Below are positions 7,664-16,360 of a stretch of DNA of 64,000 nt, one piece after another; position 1 is the first letter of the stretch, and every line of letters starts with the position of its first letter. The position numbers and the translations under genes were made by a program. This stretch comes from Pseudomonas putida (GTDB lineage Bacteria > Pseudomonadota > Gammaproteobacteria > Pseudomonadales > Pseudomonadaceae). The stretch lies in contig NZ_JANHKS010000017.1 in assembly GCF_028682175.1 (NCBI RefSeq), forward strand, positions 47,915 through 111,914, given 5' to 3'. Below the pieces are notes generated by a model. The model searched no databases, was not told the DNA's origin, and saw only the letters and a list, made by a program, of their open reading frames with translations.

Positions 7664-10600
7664 TCAGATACGTTCCATTTTTGGCAACCACACACGAATC
7701 AGCGAGAACAGCCGGTCCAGGTCGATGGGTTTGGCCAGGTAGTCATTGGAGCCTGCTGCCAGGCAGCGCTCCTGATCGTCCTTCATGGCCTTGGCGGTGA
7801 CGGCGATGATCGGCAGTTTGCGCCAGCGCGGGTCCTTGCGGATTTCAATGGTGGCTTCGTAACCGTCCATTTCCGGCATCATCACGTCCATCAGCACCAG
7901 GTCGATGTCATCAACCGCCTTGAGCCTTTCGATGGCCTCAAGGCCGTTGCGGCCGACCTCGACCACGGCGCCCTTGTGCTCCAGCGCGCTGGTCAGGGCG
8001 AAGATGTTGCGCACGTCGTCGTCCACCACCAGGATCTTGCGCCCCTCGAACACGCGGTCGCGGCTGCGGGCGGTCTTGAGCATTTTCTGGCGCTCGTTGG
8101 ACAACTGCGATTCGACCTTGTGCAGGAACAGCGTCACCTCGTCGAGCAGGCGCTCCGGTGAGCGCGCGCCCTTGATGATGATGGTGCGCGAATACTTGAG
8201 CAGCTCGGCCTCTTCCTCGCGGGTCAGGTTGCGACCGGTGTACACGATGACCGGCGGGAACGAGCAGATCTCGTCGGTGGACATGCGTTTGAGCAGGTCA
8301 TTGCCGAGCATGTCCGGCAGTTTCAGGTCGATGATCATGCAGTCGTAGGCGTTTTCGCGCAGCAGCTCAAGGGCGTCCTGAGCGAAACCCACGGCGGTGA
8401 TTTCGATGTCATCGTCGCCGATCAGCCGGGCAATGCTGTCGCGTTGCAGGGCATCGTCCTCCACCAGCAGGATGCGCTTGACCTTCTGCGTGAGCTTGGC
8501 TTCGAGACGTGCGAAGACGTCTTTCAACTCTTCACGGGTGGTCGGCTTGACCGCGTAGCCAATGGCGCCCATTTGCAGCGCCGCTTCCTGGCGATCCTCG
8601 ACGGAAATCACGTGCACCGGAATGTGCCGGGTGCTTGGCATTTCCTTCAGGCGCTGCAGGACCGTCAGCCCGGAATGGTCAGGCAGGCGCATGTCCAGCA
8701 GGATGGCATCCGGCATGAAGGCCGACGCCAGCTCGAAGCCCTCGTCGGCGGCATGGGCCACCAAGCAGTGATAGCCCAGCTCGTGGGCCAGGTCGTAGAG
8801 GATATGGGCAAAACGCACCTCGTCCTCGATCACCAGAATGCAGCGCTTGGTGAACGGCACCTTGTCACGGTCATCGGCAAAGCGCGGGATCGGCTCGGCG
8901 TCCGGCGCGGCAGTGGCAACAACCTGCGCTTCGCGCGCAGGAGCAGCCGGCGCGGGAGCCGGCGCCGATGCCACAGGTGCAGTCTGCGCAGGCAGCGGCG
9001 TGGCGTCCTCGGCATACTGCTCAGGCATGACCAGGGTAAACACGCTGCCCTGCCCCGGCGTACTGGTGACGGAAATCGAACCGCCCAGCAGATGGGCAAG
9101 GTCACGGGAAATCGAAAGGCCCAGGCCGGTGCCGCCGAAACGCCGGTTGGTGGTGCCGTCGGCCTGGTGGAAGGCCTCGAAAATGATCTGCTGTTGATGC
9201 TCGGCGATGCCGATGCCCGAATCGCGCACGGTGAAGGCAATGCCCCCGCCCGGCTGGCCCGACACCGTCAGGCTGACGGCGCCGGTGTCGGTGAACTTGA
9301 CGGCGTTGGACAGCAGGTTCTTGAGCACCTGCTCCAGACGCTGGCGGTCGGTGTACAGCGCAACCGGCGTGCCAGGCTGGACCTCCACCGAGAACTGCAG
9401 GTGCTTGTCGGCGGCCAGCGGTTCGAAGGTCATGCGCAGGCTGTCGACCAGGCGGCTGATGCTGGCGTTTTCCGGGCGTACGTCGAGCTTGCCGGCCTCG
9501 ACCTTGGCGATGTCGAGAATGTCATTGATCAGATTCAGCAGGTCGTTGCCGGCCGAGTAGATCGACTCGGCGAACACCACCTGTTCGTTGGTGAGGTTTT
9601 CCTGCGGGTTTTCCGCCAGCAACTTGGCCAGGATCAACGAACTGTTGAGTGGCGTGCGCAGCTCGTGGGACATGTTGGCGAGGAATTCGGACTTGTACTT
9701 GCTCGAACGCTGAAGCTCGTCGGCACGGGCCTGGAGTTCGACCTGGGCGATGCTCAGCTCCTCATTGTTGCGATCCAGCGCATCACGCTGGTCGGCCAGC
9801 GCCCGGCTCTGTTCGGCCAGTTGCTCGTTGGTCTGTTCAAGCTCCACCTGCTGGGTTTCCAGATGGGCCTGAGACTCCTTGAGGATCCGCGACTGCTCTT
9901 CGAGCTCTTCGTTGGCGGTGCGCAGTTCTTCCTGCTGGACCTGCAATTCTTCGTTGAGCTGCTGGGTTTCGGCCAACACTTCCTGAAGACGTTGACGGTA
10001 GCGCGCCGCCTCGATCGAGGTGCCGACGTTTTCGGCCACCAGTTTCAGGAACTCGAGGTCGCGCGGCGTCAGCTCGCGCAGGAAGCCCAACTCCACCACA
10101 CCATTGACCTGGTCATCGTTGCGGGTCGGGACCACGGCGACGCTGCGCGGCGAGCCTTCCCCCAGGCCGGACGTGACCTTGAAGTAATCGGGCGGGAGGT
10201 CGTCCAGGGTGATGATCTGGTTCTGCTCGGCGGCCTTGCCGACCATGCCTTCGCCGCTGAAGATCGACTGTTCCTGGAGTTCCTGCTGGCGGGAGAAACC
10301 ATAGGAGGCAACGCGCAACAGCCCCCCGTGCTCCTGGCGAACGTAAACCGCCGCAACCACCGCGCCCAGGTAATGGGCAAAGAAATGCAGCACGTTGCGC
10401 CCCAGCAGGTTCAGGGTCAGTTGCCCGATCACCTGCTCGGCCAGCTCACTCTGCCCGTTGCGCAGCCAGGCCACGTGCGCCAGGCGCTCGGCGTCTTCCT
10501 GTTGGGCCTTGAAGTAAGCGGCGTAACTTTGCGAGAGCGCCGACATGTCGCGGCGACCGACCCAGGCCAACACCCCGCTGACCAGCAGGATGAAGGCGAT

Positions 10601-11173
10601 GTACACCGATACGGTCCAGATCGTAGTGCGCGTCACGTCGGCGTTGCGGCTAAGACGCAACTGATGCTCCACCGCTTCGGCCTGGTCGTACTGCTCGCGA
10701 ATTTCGTCGGTCAGGCGCTTGCCCTTGCGCGTCTGCACGGCGGTGATGTAATCGCCGTTGTTGCGCCGCAGGTCAATCATCTCTTGGGCGAAGTCATTCC
10801 AGGTGTTCTGCAGGGCGGCCAGGCGCTTGAGGCGGTCGACCTGATCCGGGTTGTCCGCCACCAGCTCTTCGAGCCCGATCAATTCTGCCGTGATCCCTGG
10901 TTTGGCGACTTCGTAGGGATCCAGGAAGCGCTCGTCGCCGGTCAGCAGGTAACCGCGCATGCCGGTTTCCATGTCAATCGACAGTTTGAGCGAGCGGTTG
11001 ATGTTGTTGATGACCCGGTCGGTGTGCTCCACCCACTGGATGGCAGACAGCAGGTAGCTGATCAGGACGACGAAGAACACCGCACTCAGTACGCCGACCC
11101 CCAAGGGTAGACCGACGTTACGGCTCAACAGCTTGCGAAAACGTTGCTCATCGACTGCAGAGGTTTGGATCAT
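7664..11173 (-). CDS. Hybrid sensor kinase CHASE3-GAF-HisKA-HATPase-REC-REC-REC
   Basis: This is a protein of about 1169 residues from the ATG at 11173 (a TTG six codons upstream is possible). The order is: TM helix (about 22-42), periplasmic CHASE3-like helical domain with the ETGMRGYLLTGDERFLDPY signature, a second TM helix (about 185-208), GAF domain (about 240-390), a long heptad-rich coiled coil (about 395-490), HisKA (H-box NMSHELRTPLN), HATPase_c (NLLSNAVKFTD, GGTGLGLSIS), an Ala/Pro-rich linker and three receiver domains with intact Asp in LLDMRLPDHSG, IIDLKLPDMLG and LMDVMMPEMDG. It can feed several phosphorelay partners. It heads the minus-strand operon with CheR, CheB, a REC-kinase and a receiver, and is divergent from another receiver gene. 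Its input is unknown. Confidence 0.93.
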   Translation of the reverse strand: MIQTSAVDEQRFRKLLSRNVGLPLGVGVLSAVFFVVLISYLLSAIQWVEHTDRVINNINRSLKLSIDMETGMRGYLLTGDERFLDPYEVAKPGITAELIGLEELVADNPDQVDRLKRLAALQNTWNDFAQEMIDLRRNNGDYITAVQTRKGKRLTDEIREQYDQAEAVEHQLRLSRNADVTRTTIWTVSVYIAFILLVSGVLAWVGRRDMSALSQSYAAYFKAQQEDAERLAHVAWLRNGQSELAEQVIGQLTLNLLGRNVLHFFAHYLGAVVAAVYVRQEHGGLLRVASYGFSRQQELQEQSIFSGEGMVGKAAEQNQIITLDDLPPDYFKVTSGLGEGSPRSVAVVPTRNDDQVNGVVELGFLRELTPRDLEFLKLVAENVGTSIEAARYRQRLQEVLAETQQLNEELQVQQEELRTANEELEEQSRILKESQAHLETQQVELEQTNEQLAEQSRALADQRDALDRNNEELSIAQVELQARADELQRSSKYKSEFLANMSHELRTPLNSSLILAKLLAENPQENLTNEQVVFAESIYSAGNDLLNLINDILDIAKVEAGKLDVRPENASISRLVDSLRMTFEPLAADKHLQFSVEVQPGTPVALYTDRQRLEQVLKNLLSNAVKFTDTGAVSLTVSGQPGGGIAFTVRDSGIGIAEHQQQIIFEAFHQADGTTNRRFGGTGLGLSISRDLAHLLGGSISVTSTPGQGSVFTLVMPEQYAEDATPLPAQTAPVASAPAPAPAAPAREAQVVATAAPDAEPIPRFADDRDKVPFTKRCILVIEDEVRFAHILYDLAHELGYHCLVAHAADEGFELASAFMPDAILLDMRLPDHSGLTVLQRLKEMPSTRHIPVHVISVEDRQEAALQMGAIGYAVKPTTREELKDVFARLEAKLTQKVKRILLVEDDALQRDSIARLIGDDDIEITAVGFAQDALELLRENAYDCMIIDLKLPDMLGNDLLKRMSTDEICSFPPVIVYTGRNLTREEEAELLKYSRTIIIKGARSPERLLDEVTLFLHKVESQLSNERQKMLKTARSRDRVFEGRKILVVDDDVRNIFALTSALEHKGAVVEVGRNGLEAIERLKAVDDIDLVLMDVMMPEMDGYEATIEIRKDPRWRKLPIIAVTAKAMKDDQERCLAAGSNDYLAKPIDLDRLFSLIRVWLPKMERI

Positions 11174-11445
11174 CGCAAAAGGCCCGGGCAAATTCGTCTA
11201 AACGACGGAGTGTGCCGCAATCGTCGGCAAAAAACTCCAGTTTCTGACACACAAGGTAGAACATTCCCACCTTCGGTCAGGCGCAAAAGTATGACTACTA
11301 TACGTTTGAATGATTTTATCTCGCCACCACACTCAATTGAATTGTGTCGTTGACGCTTAGAACTTGTCACAATCGCTGGCCTAATTGTTTAGCAGATCGG
11401 GCATCAATCGCCCGGTCCGGCGCCCTCATGCTCAAGGAAATTTTC

Positions 11446-11808
11446 ATGTCCGACCCAGCCAGCACGATCCTGGTGGTTGAAGATGACAGCATCGTCCGCA
11501 TGCTGATCGTCGACGTTCTCGAAGAGCTCGAATTCAATGTGCTCGAGGCCGCCGATGGCGGCGAAGCCCTGGCGTTTCTGCAAGACCAGACCAAGGCCAT
11601 CGACCTGCTGATGACCGACCAGGGCCTGCCCGACATGCCGGGCACTGACCTGGCGCGCAAAGCGGCCGACCTGCGCCCTGCCCTGCCGATCCTGTTCGCC
11701 AGCGGCTACGCGGAAAACATCGACACTCCGCCAGGCACCCACCTGATCGGCAAACCCTTTTCCATCGACCAGTTGCGCGACAAAGTGAACAGCATCCTTG
11801 GCCAGTGA
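11446..11808 (+). CDS. Single-domain response regulator, coupled to glycosyltransferase
   Basis: The 120-residue receiver-only protein has DD in VEDDS, the phospho-acceptor Asp in LLMTDQGLPDMPG, Ser in FASGYA and Lys in IGKPF. The ATG at 11446 is preceded by AAGGAAA, and upstream codons in the frame have no family similarity. It is divergent from the hybrid kinase gene, so the two probably share the 11174-11445 regulatory region. It resembles the receiver at 4447-4824 at the other end of the module. Its 3' end overlaps the next gene, which ties it to a glycosyltransferase. Confidence 0.88.
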   Translation: MSDPASTILVVEDDSIVRMLIVDVLEELEFNVLEAADGGEALAFLQDQTKAIDLLMTDQGLPDMPGTDLARKAADLRPALPILFASGYAENIDTPPGTHLIGKPFSIDQLRDKVNSILGQ

Positions 11809-13102
11809 CTCTCCCTCCCGGACCCGCCACACCCACGTCCTGATCATCGGCTACGTGTGGCCCGAACCTCGCTCGTCGGCGGCCAGCGGGCATGTCATGC
11901 AATTGATCGACTGTTTTCTCGCGCAAGGCTGGCAGATTACCTTCGCCAGCCCCGCCACCGAAGGCGAGCACAAGGCCGACCTTGCGGCACTGGGCATCAC
12001 CGAAGTGGCGATCAAGCTCAATGACAGCAGCTTCGACACCTTCATCAGCGATCTTCAGCCTGATGTCGTGCTGTTCGATCAATACGTGATGCAGGAACAG
12101 TTCGGCTGGCGAGTGGAGACCCACTGCCCCAATGCCGTGCGGGTACTGGAAACCTCCGACCTGCAGAGCATGCGTCACACCCGCCACCAACTGGTCAAGG
12201 ATCTGCTGCAAGGCAAGCCGGATGCCGAGCTGAACGATTACTTCGCGATGTCACGGGACAACCTGTTCTCGCACATGGCCGGGACCGACATCGCCCAGCG
12301 GGAAATCGCCGCCATCTACCGCAGCGACCTGAGCCTGATGGTCTCGGACATGGAGATCGAGCTTCTGACGCGGCAATTCGGCATGTCCGAGTCTTTGCTG
12401 CTCTGGGCCCCGCTGCTGGTGCACGATGTACCAAGCCAGGGCAAGCCGTTCGATGAGCGCGCGCACTTCCTGACCATCGGCAACTTTCGCCACGCGCCCA
12501 ACTGGGACGCCGTTCTCTGGCTGAAAAACGCAATCTGGCCACTGATCCGCCAGCAATTGCCGACGGCCCAGGTGCACGTCTACGGTGCCTACACCCCGCC
12601 CAAGGCCACCGCGCTGCATAACGCCGCCCAGGGTTTCCACATCATGAACTGGGCCGAAGATGCGTTCCAGGTGATGTCCGCGGCCAGGGTGTCACTGGCG
12701 CCGATCCGTTTCGGTGCCGGCATCAAGGGCAAGATCATGGACGCCATGGCCTGCGGCACGCCAAGCGTCACCACGCCGATCGGCGCCGAAGCCATGTACG
12801 GCGACCTGCCATTCCCCGGCGCCATCGCCACCGACGCCCAGGGCCTGGCCGACGCAGCCGTACGCCTGTATCAGGACCAGACCCTGTGGGAACAGGCGCA
12901 ACGCGCAGGCTGGCGAGTGCTCGACGAGCGATTCCGCTTCCAGCGCCACTGCGCAACGCTGATCGAGCGCATCGAACAGATCCGCGACAACCTGCAGGCC
13001 CACCGCACCGCCAACTTCACCGGCGCCATGCTGCGCCACCATCAGCACAAGAGCACGCAGTACATGGCGCAGTGGATCGAGGCGAAGAATCGCACCCACT
13101 GA
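11798..13102 (+). CDS. GT-B fold glycosyltransferase
   Basis: The 434-residue cytoplasmic protein has an N-terminal segment HVLIIGYVWPEPRSSAASGH typical of GT4-like enzymes and a C-terminal nucleotide-sugar domain with FRHAPNWDAV, VHVYGAY, the APIRFGAGIKGKIMDAMACG acceptor/donor loop and PSVTTPIGAEAM. It should transfer a sugar from an activated donor to an unidentified acceptor, perhaps an envelope polysaccharide or a protein. The only good start in frame is TTG at 11798, 11 bases inside the receiver gene, so translation is probably coupled. The pairing suggests that sugar transfer is controlled by, or serves, the phosphorelay module. Confidence 0.85.
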   Translation: MASDSPSRTRHTHVLIIGYVWPEPRSSAASGHVMQLIDCFLAQGWQITFASPATEGEHKADLAALGITEVAIKLNDSSFDTFISDLQPDVVLFDQYVMQEQFGWRVETHCPNAVRVLETSDLQSMRHTRHQLVKDLLQGKPDAELNDYFAMSRDNLFSHMAGTDIAQREIAAIYRSDLSLMVSDMEIELLTRQFGMSESLLLWAPLLVHDVPSQGKPFDERAHFLTIGNFRHAPNWDAVLWLKNAIWPLIRQQLPTAQVHVYGAYTPPKATALHNAAQGFHIMNWAEDAFQVMSAARVSLAPIRFGAGIKGKIMDAMACGTPSVTTPIGAEAMYGDLPFPGAIATDAQGLADAAVRLYQDQTLWEQAQRAGWRVLDERFRFQRHCATLIERIEQIRDNLQAHRTANFTGAMLRHHQHKSTQYMAQWIEAKNRTH

Positions 13103-13218
13103 GCCCGTCAGCGGGCCTGAAACACTCGCGCTTGCATCACGTAACAGTTCCCCAATGGCACTCATGACCCCAGCCCCGGATAGTCACCGTCCTGGGCTGT
13201 CGTCGTGACCGCGACAGG

Positions 13219-13245
13219 TTGACTTGATACCCATATAGGTATAAT
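13219..13245 (+). promoter_or_regulatory. Promoter with overlapping inverted-repeat operator
   Basis: TTGACT (13219-13224) and a consensus TATAAT (13240-13245) are separated by 15 bases. The inverted repeat ATACC (13227-13231) with GGTAT (13238-13242) sits between and overlaps the boxes. The position suits repression by the small HTH protein encoded 50 bases downstream. The autoregulation is inferred. Confidence 0.6.
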
Positions 13246-13291
13246 TCAATCATAATCATGGCCGCGCAATCCCATTGGGAAGGACTGAAAC

Positions 13292-13612
13292 ATGACTGAA
13301 ATCGAACACGGCAGCGGCAATGTCTACGCCGACCTGGGCCTGCCCGACGCAGGCGAAATGCTGGTCAAGGCCCAACTGGCGGCGAAGATCGGCAGTATTC
13401 TCAAGGCCAGGCACCTGACCCAGGCGCAGGCCGCCGAAATCCTCGGGATGCCGCAGCCCAAAGTGTCGGGGATGCTCCGGGGGCAGTTTCGCGGAATCAG
13501 TGAAACGAAAATGATCGACTGTCTGGCCCGTCTGGGCCGTGATGTGCAGATCGTGGTGAAGGCGGCGCCACGCTCACGCAAGGAAGGTCGGGTCCAGGTG
13601 GTGTTCGTTTGA
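13292..13612 (+). CDS. XRE-type small DNA-binding protein, HigA antitoxin-like
   Basis: The 106-residue protein has a helix-turn-helix (about 30-85; LTQAQAAEILGMPQPKVSGM followed by LRGQFRGISETKMIDCLARL) and a basic C-terminal tail. The sequence type is that of the antitoxins in HigBA-like modules. GGGAAGGA lies before the ATG. No RelE/HigB-type toxin ORF is found on either side (13103-13291 or 13613-13685), so it is an orphan antitoxin or a plain regulator. The operator-like inverted repeat over its promoter fits autorepression. Confidence 0.75.
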   Translation: MTEIEHGSGNVYADLGLPDAGEMLVKAQLAAKIGSILKARHLTQAQAAEILGMPQPKVSGMLRGQFRGISETKMIDCLARLGRDVQIVVKAAPRSRKEGRVQVVFV

Positions 13613-13685
13613 GAACCCGACTGTTCTCGATCCTGTAAATGGTGCACATTAAGGCCTTGGCAATTCCCGGACTCCCGGCACCCGC

Positions 13686-14591
13686 ATGACCAAAACAACA
13701 AGAGTCACCGACCCTTCCTATGAGCTGATGGACGACCACAACGGTCTGTCGATCATCTACCGCGAGCATGGCTTTCCCTGCCCGCTGGTGCGCTGGCACT
13801 TCCACAAGGAGTACGAGCTGCACCTGATCGTGGCCAGTTCCGGCAAGGTGTTCGTCGGGGACTACATCGGCAACTTCTACCCGGAGACGCTGTTTCTGAC
13901 CGGCCCCAACCTGCCGCATAACTGGATCAGCCAGGTCGAGGAGGATGAGGTGGTGCCCAAGCGCGACATGCTGGTCAACTTCACCGAGGAGTTGCTGGAA
14001 AGCGGCAACCAAGTGTTCGCCGAGCTCAAGACCCTGGCTCCGTTACTGGAGCGGGCGCAGTACGGCATCGAATTTCGCTGTAAGCGCACGATTCGCCAGG
14101 CCATGAAATTGATGCAAAAAATTGCAGACTCCAACGGCATGACCCGCCTGGGGCACTTCTTCATTCTGCTGGAACTGCTGGCGGCCAGTGATGATTTCCA
14201 GTTGCTGTCGGGCACCACCGCTTCGCAACTCTCGGACGACCATGCCGTGGAGCGCACCAACAAGGCGGTGGACTACATCTTCACCCACTACGCCCGCGAG
14301 CTGACCCTGGAAGAAGTGGCGGACTATCTGGGGATGAAGCCCACCTATTTCTCCCGCGTGTTCAAGCAGGCTACCGGCCGCACCTTCGTCGAATTCGTCA
14401 ACCGGCTGCGTATCAGCAAGTCATGCGAATTGCTGGCCGACGGCGACAAACCGGTGACCGATGTCTGCTTCGAGTCCGGCTTCAACAACATTTCCAACTT
14501 CAACCGGCGCTTCCAGCAACTCAAGGGCATGACCCCCTCCCACTATCGGCGCCTGGCCGTGCAGCGCCTGACCGAGCAAAACCTGTACTGA
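13686..14591 (+). CDS. mtlR: AraC-family activator of the mannitol operon, MtlR
   Basis: The 301-residue protein has an N-terminal cupin-like sensor domain (about 20-170; VRWHFHKEYELHLI) and a C-terminal double helix-turn-helix of the AraC type (about 200-295; LTLEEVADYLGMKPTYFSRV and ESGFNNISNFNRRFQQLKGM). It immediately precedes mtlE in the same direction. MtlR is the known activator of the polyol operon in P. fluorescens and responds to mannitol, sorbitol or arabitol. It is separated from mtlE by 377 bases containing a REP element and a promoter, so it is transcribed on its own. Confidence 0.93.
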   Translation: MTKTTRVTDPSYELMDDHNGLSIIYREHGFPCPLVRWHFHKEYELHLIVASSGKVFVGDYIGNFYPETLFLTGPNLPHNWISQVEEDEVVPKRDMLVNFTEELLESGNQVFAELKTLAPLLERAQYGIEFRCKRTIRQAMKLMQKIADSNGMTRLGHFFILLELLAASDDFQLLSGTTASQLSDDHAVERTNKAVDYIFTHYARELTLEEVADYLGMKPTYFSRVFKQATGRTFVEFVNRLRISKSCELLADGDKPVTDVCFESGFNNISNFNRRFQQLKGMTPSHYRRLAVQRLTEQNLY

Positions 14592-14628
14592 TTCGCTTCG
14601 TTACAGGCCCTCCCCTGAATACGCTTAT

Positions 14629-14699
14629 CCCGTAGCAGCACGGCTTGCCGGCGGGAGCGATTCTGATGACGCCCCCGCCGGCAAGTCGTGCTGCTACGG
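14629..14699. repeat. REP palindrome pair between mtlR and mtlE
   Basis: CCGTAGCAGCACGGCTTGCC and its inverted copy flank a central spacer of about 30 bases, forming a long stem-loop just after mtlR. It probably marks the mtlR transcript end. The rest of the gap, 14700-14854, shows nothing else clear. Confidence 0.82.
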
Positions 14700-14854
14700 A
14701 TGCGAGGGCCTGTGCCAGAGCGGTTCCCAAGGTGGCGGGCTGGCGCTGATCGTCTACGCTGGAACTGCGTCGCATTCTGCCGAATCGAAGTTCGGGTGCG
14801 TTGTCGCCTGAACTCCGAGTGCAAGAAAGTATCAGTTCAAGTGTGCCGCAGGAT

Positions 14855-14883
14855 TTGTCATAGGTCCCGCGCAACGTTGTAAT
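14855..14883 (+). promoter_or_regulatory. Sigma70 promoter of mtlE operon
   Basis: TTGTCA (14855-14860) and TGTAAT (14878-14883) are separated by exactly 17 bases, and each matches the sigma70 consensus at five of six positions. The start would fall near 14890, giving a leader of about 80 bases before the mtlE ATG. An AraC-type activator such as MtlR would be expected to bind just upstream of the -35 box, around 14820-14850. That site is inferred from position only. Confidence 0.65.
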
Positions 14884-14968
14884 CAACGGACATTCTTCCT
14901 GGTCTTTGGAAGGAACAAAAACAATAACCAAGCTTCTGTCGCCTCCCGGCGAAGAAGAGGAGAGATAC

Positions 14969-16282
14969 ATGAAGACCTCTGCAAAAGTTCTCCTTGCTGG
15001 CACCTGTCTCACTCTCAGCACCCTTGCCGCCGCGGGCGACGTGACCATCGCCACCGTCAACAACAGCGACATGATCCGCATGCAGCGGCTGTCGAAAACC
15101 TTCGAAGAACAACACCCGGACATCAAGCTCAAGTGGGTCGTGCTCGAAGAAAACGTCCTGCGTCAGCGCCTGACCACCGACATCGCCACCAAGGGCGGCC
15201 AGTTCGACGTGCTGACCATCGGCATGTACGAAGCCTCTCTCTGGGGTGCCAAGGGCTGGCTGAAGGAAATGAACGACCTGCCTGCTTCCTACGCACTGGA
15301 CGACGTTTTCCCTTCGGTGCGCGACGGTCTGTCGGTTGACGGCAAGCTCTTCGCCCTGCCGTTCTACGCCGAAAGCTCGATCACCTACTACCGCAAGGAC
15401 CTGTTCAAGGCGGCCGGCCTGACCATGCCGGAGCGTCCGACCTGGACACAGATTTCCGAATTCGCCGACAAACTCACTGACAAATCGAAAGAACAGTACG
15501 GCATCTGCCTGCGCGGCAAGGCCGGCTGGGGCGAGAACATGGCGCTGATCACCACTGTCGCCAACTCCTTCGGTGCGCGCTGGTTCGACGAACAGTGGAA
15601 GCCGCAATTCGACCAGCCTGAGTGGAAAAATGCGCTGACCTTCTACACCAACGTGATGAAGAAAGACGGCCCTCCTGGCGCGTCCAGCAACGGTTTCAAC
15701 GAGAACCTGGCGCTGTTCAACAGCGGCAAGTGCGCCATCTGGGTCGACGCCAGCGTCGCCGGCTCCTTCGTCACCGACAAATCCCAGAGCAAGGTGGCCG
15801 ACGACGTAGGCTTCACCTACGCGCCGCATGAAGTCACCGACAAAGGCTCGGCGTGGCTGTACTCCTGGGCCCTGGCGATTCCGACCAGCGCCAAGAACGA
15901 CAAGGACGCGCGCGCCTTCACCGAGTGGGCGACCTCCAAAGAGTACGCAGCCCTGGTTGCCGAGAAAGACGGCGTGTCCAACGTACCGCCAGGCACTCGC
16001 GCTTCGACCTACACCGACGCCTACAAGAAAGCCGCGCCGTTCGCCGACATCACCCTGGAATCGCTCAAGGCCGTGACGCCGAAAGCACCGACGTTGAAGC
16101 CCGTGCCGTACGTGGGCATCCAACTGGTGACCATCCCCGAGTTCCAGTCGATCGGCACCTCGGTGGGCCAGCAGTTCTCTGCGGCACTGGTCGGCACCTC
16201 TTCGGTCGATCAGGCACTGACCAACGCGCAAAGCGTTTCCGAGCGTGAGATGAAGCGCGCGGGCTACCCGAAAAAGGGTTGA
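14969..16282 (+). CDS. mtlE: Periplasmic polyol-binding protein of ABC transporter
   Basis: The protein has 437 residues from the ATG at 14969, which has a strong AGAAGAGGAG site; the longer open frame starts without one. An N-terminal signal peptide (KTSAKVLLAGTCLTLSTLAA) is followed by a family-1 extracellular solute-binding fold, with ATVNNSDMIRMQRLSKTFEE near the N-terminus and FNENLALFNSGKCAIWVDAS in the middle. It captures mannitol, sorbitol and related polyols in the periplasm and delivers them to MtlF/MtlG. It is the first gene of the mtlEFGKDYZ operon. Confidence 0.94.
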   Translation: MKTSAKVLLAGTCLTLSTLAAAGDVTIATVNNSDMIRMQRLSKTFEEQHPDIKLKWVVLEENVLRQRLTTDIATKGGQFDVLTIGMYEASLWGAKGWLKEMNDLPASYALDDVFPSVRDGLSVDGKLFALPFYAESSITYYRKDLFKAAGLTMPERPTWTQISEFADKLTDKSKEQYGICLRGKAGWGENMALITTVANSFGARWFDEQWKPQFDQPEWKNALTFYTNVMKKDGPPGASSNGFNENLALFNSGKCAIWVDASVAGSFVTDKSQSKVADDVGFTYAPHEVTDKGSAWLYSWALAIPTSAKNDKDARAFTEWATSKEYAALVAEKDGVSNVPPGTRASTYTDAYKKAAPFADITLESLKAVTPKAPTLKPVPYVGIQLVTIPEFQSIGTSVGQQFSAALVGTSSVDQALTNAQSVSEREMKRAGYPKKG

Positions 16283-16360
16283 TCCCCGCCGTTTCCAGGC
16301 AGCAGTCGGCGTCCTGCCGCTGCTGCCCCGCTCAGGCTTTTGCTCAGGTTCGGAGTCACC

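Noticed and set aside
8444..11110. Very long plus-strand open frame (888 codons) opposite the hybrid kinase gene
   Set aside because: It mirrors the GC-rich coding frame of the kinase on the other strand, is His/Gln/Arg/Val-rich with no domain, and has no ribosome site. The same holds for frames opposite the GGDEF-EAL gene (32114-34795), rlmL (43352-45808), ppsA (58808-61579) and oprF (53334-54401).
13103..13291. HigB-like toxin gene before the HTH gene
   Set aside because: No frame of suitable length or sequence is present; the region holds only the promoter and operator.
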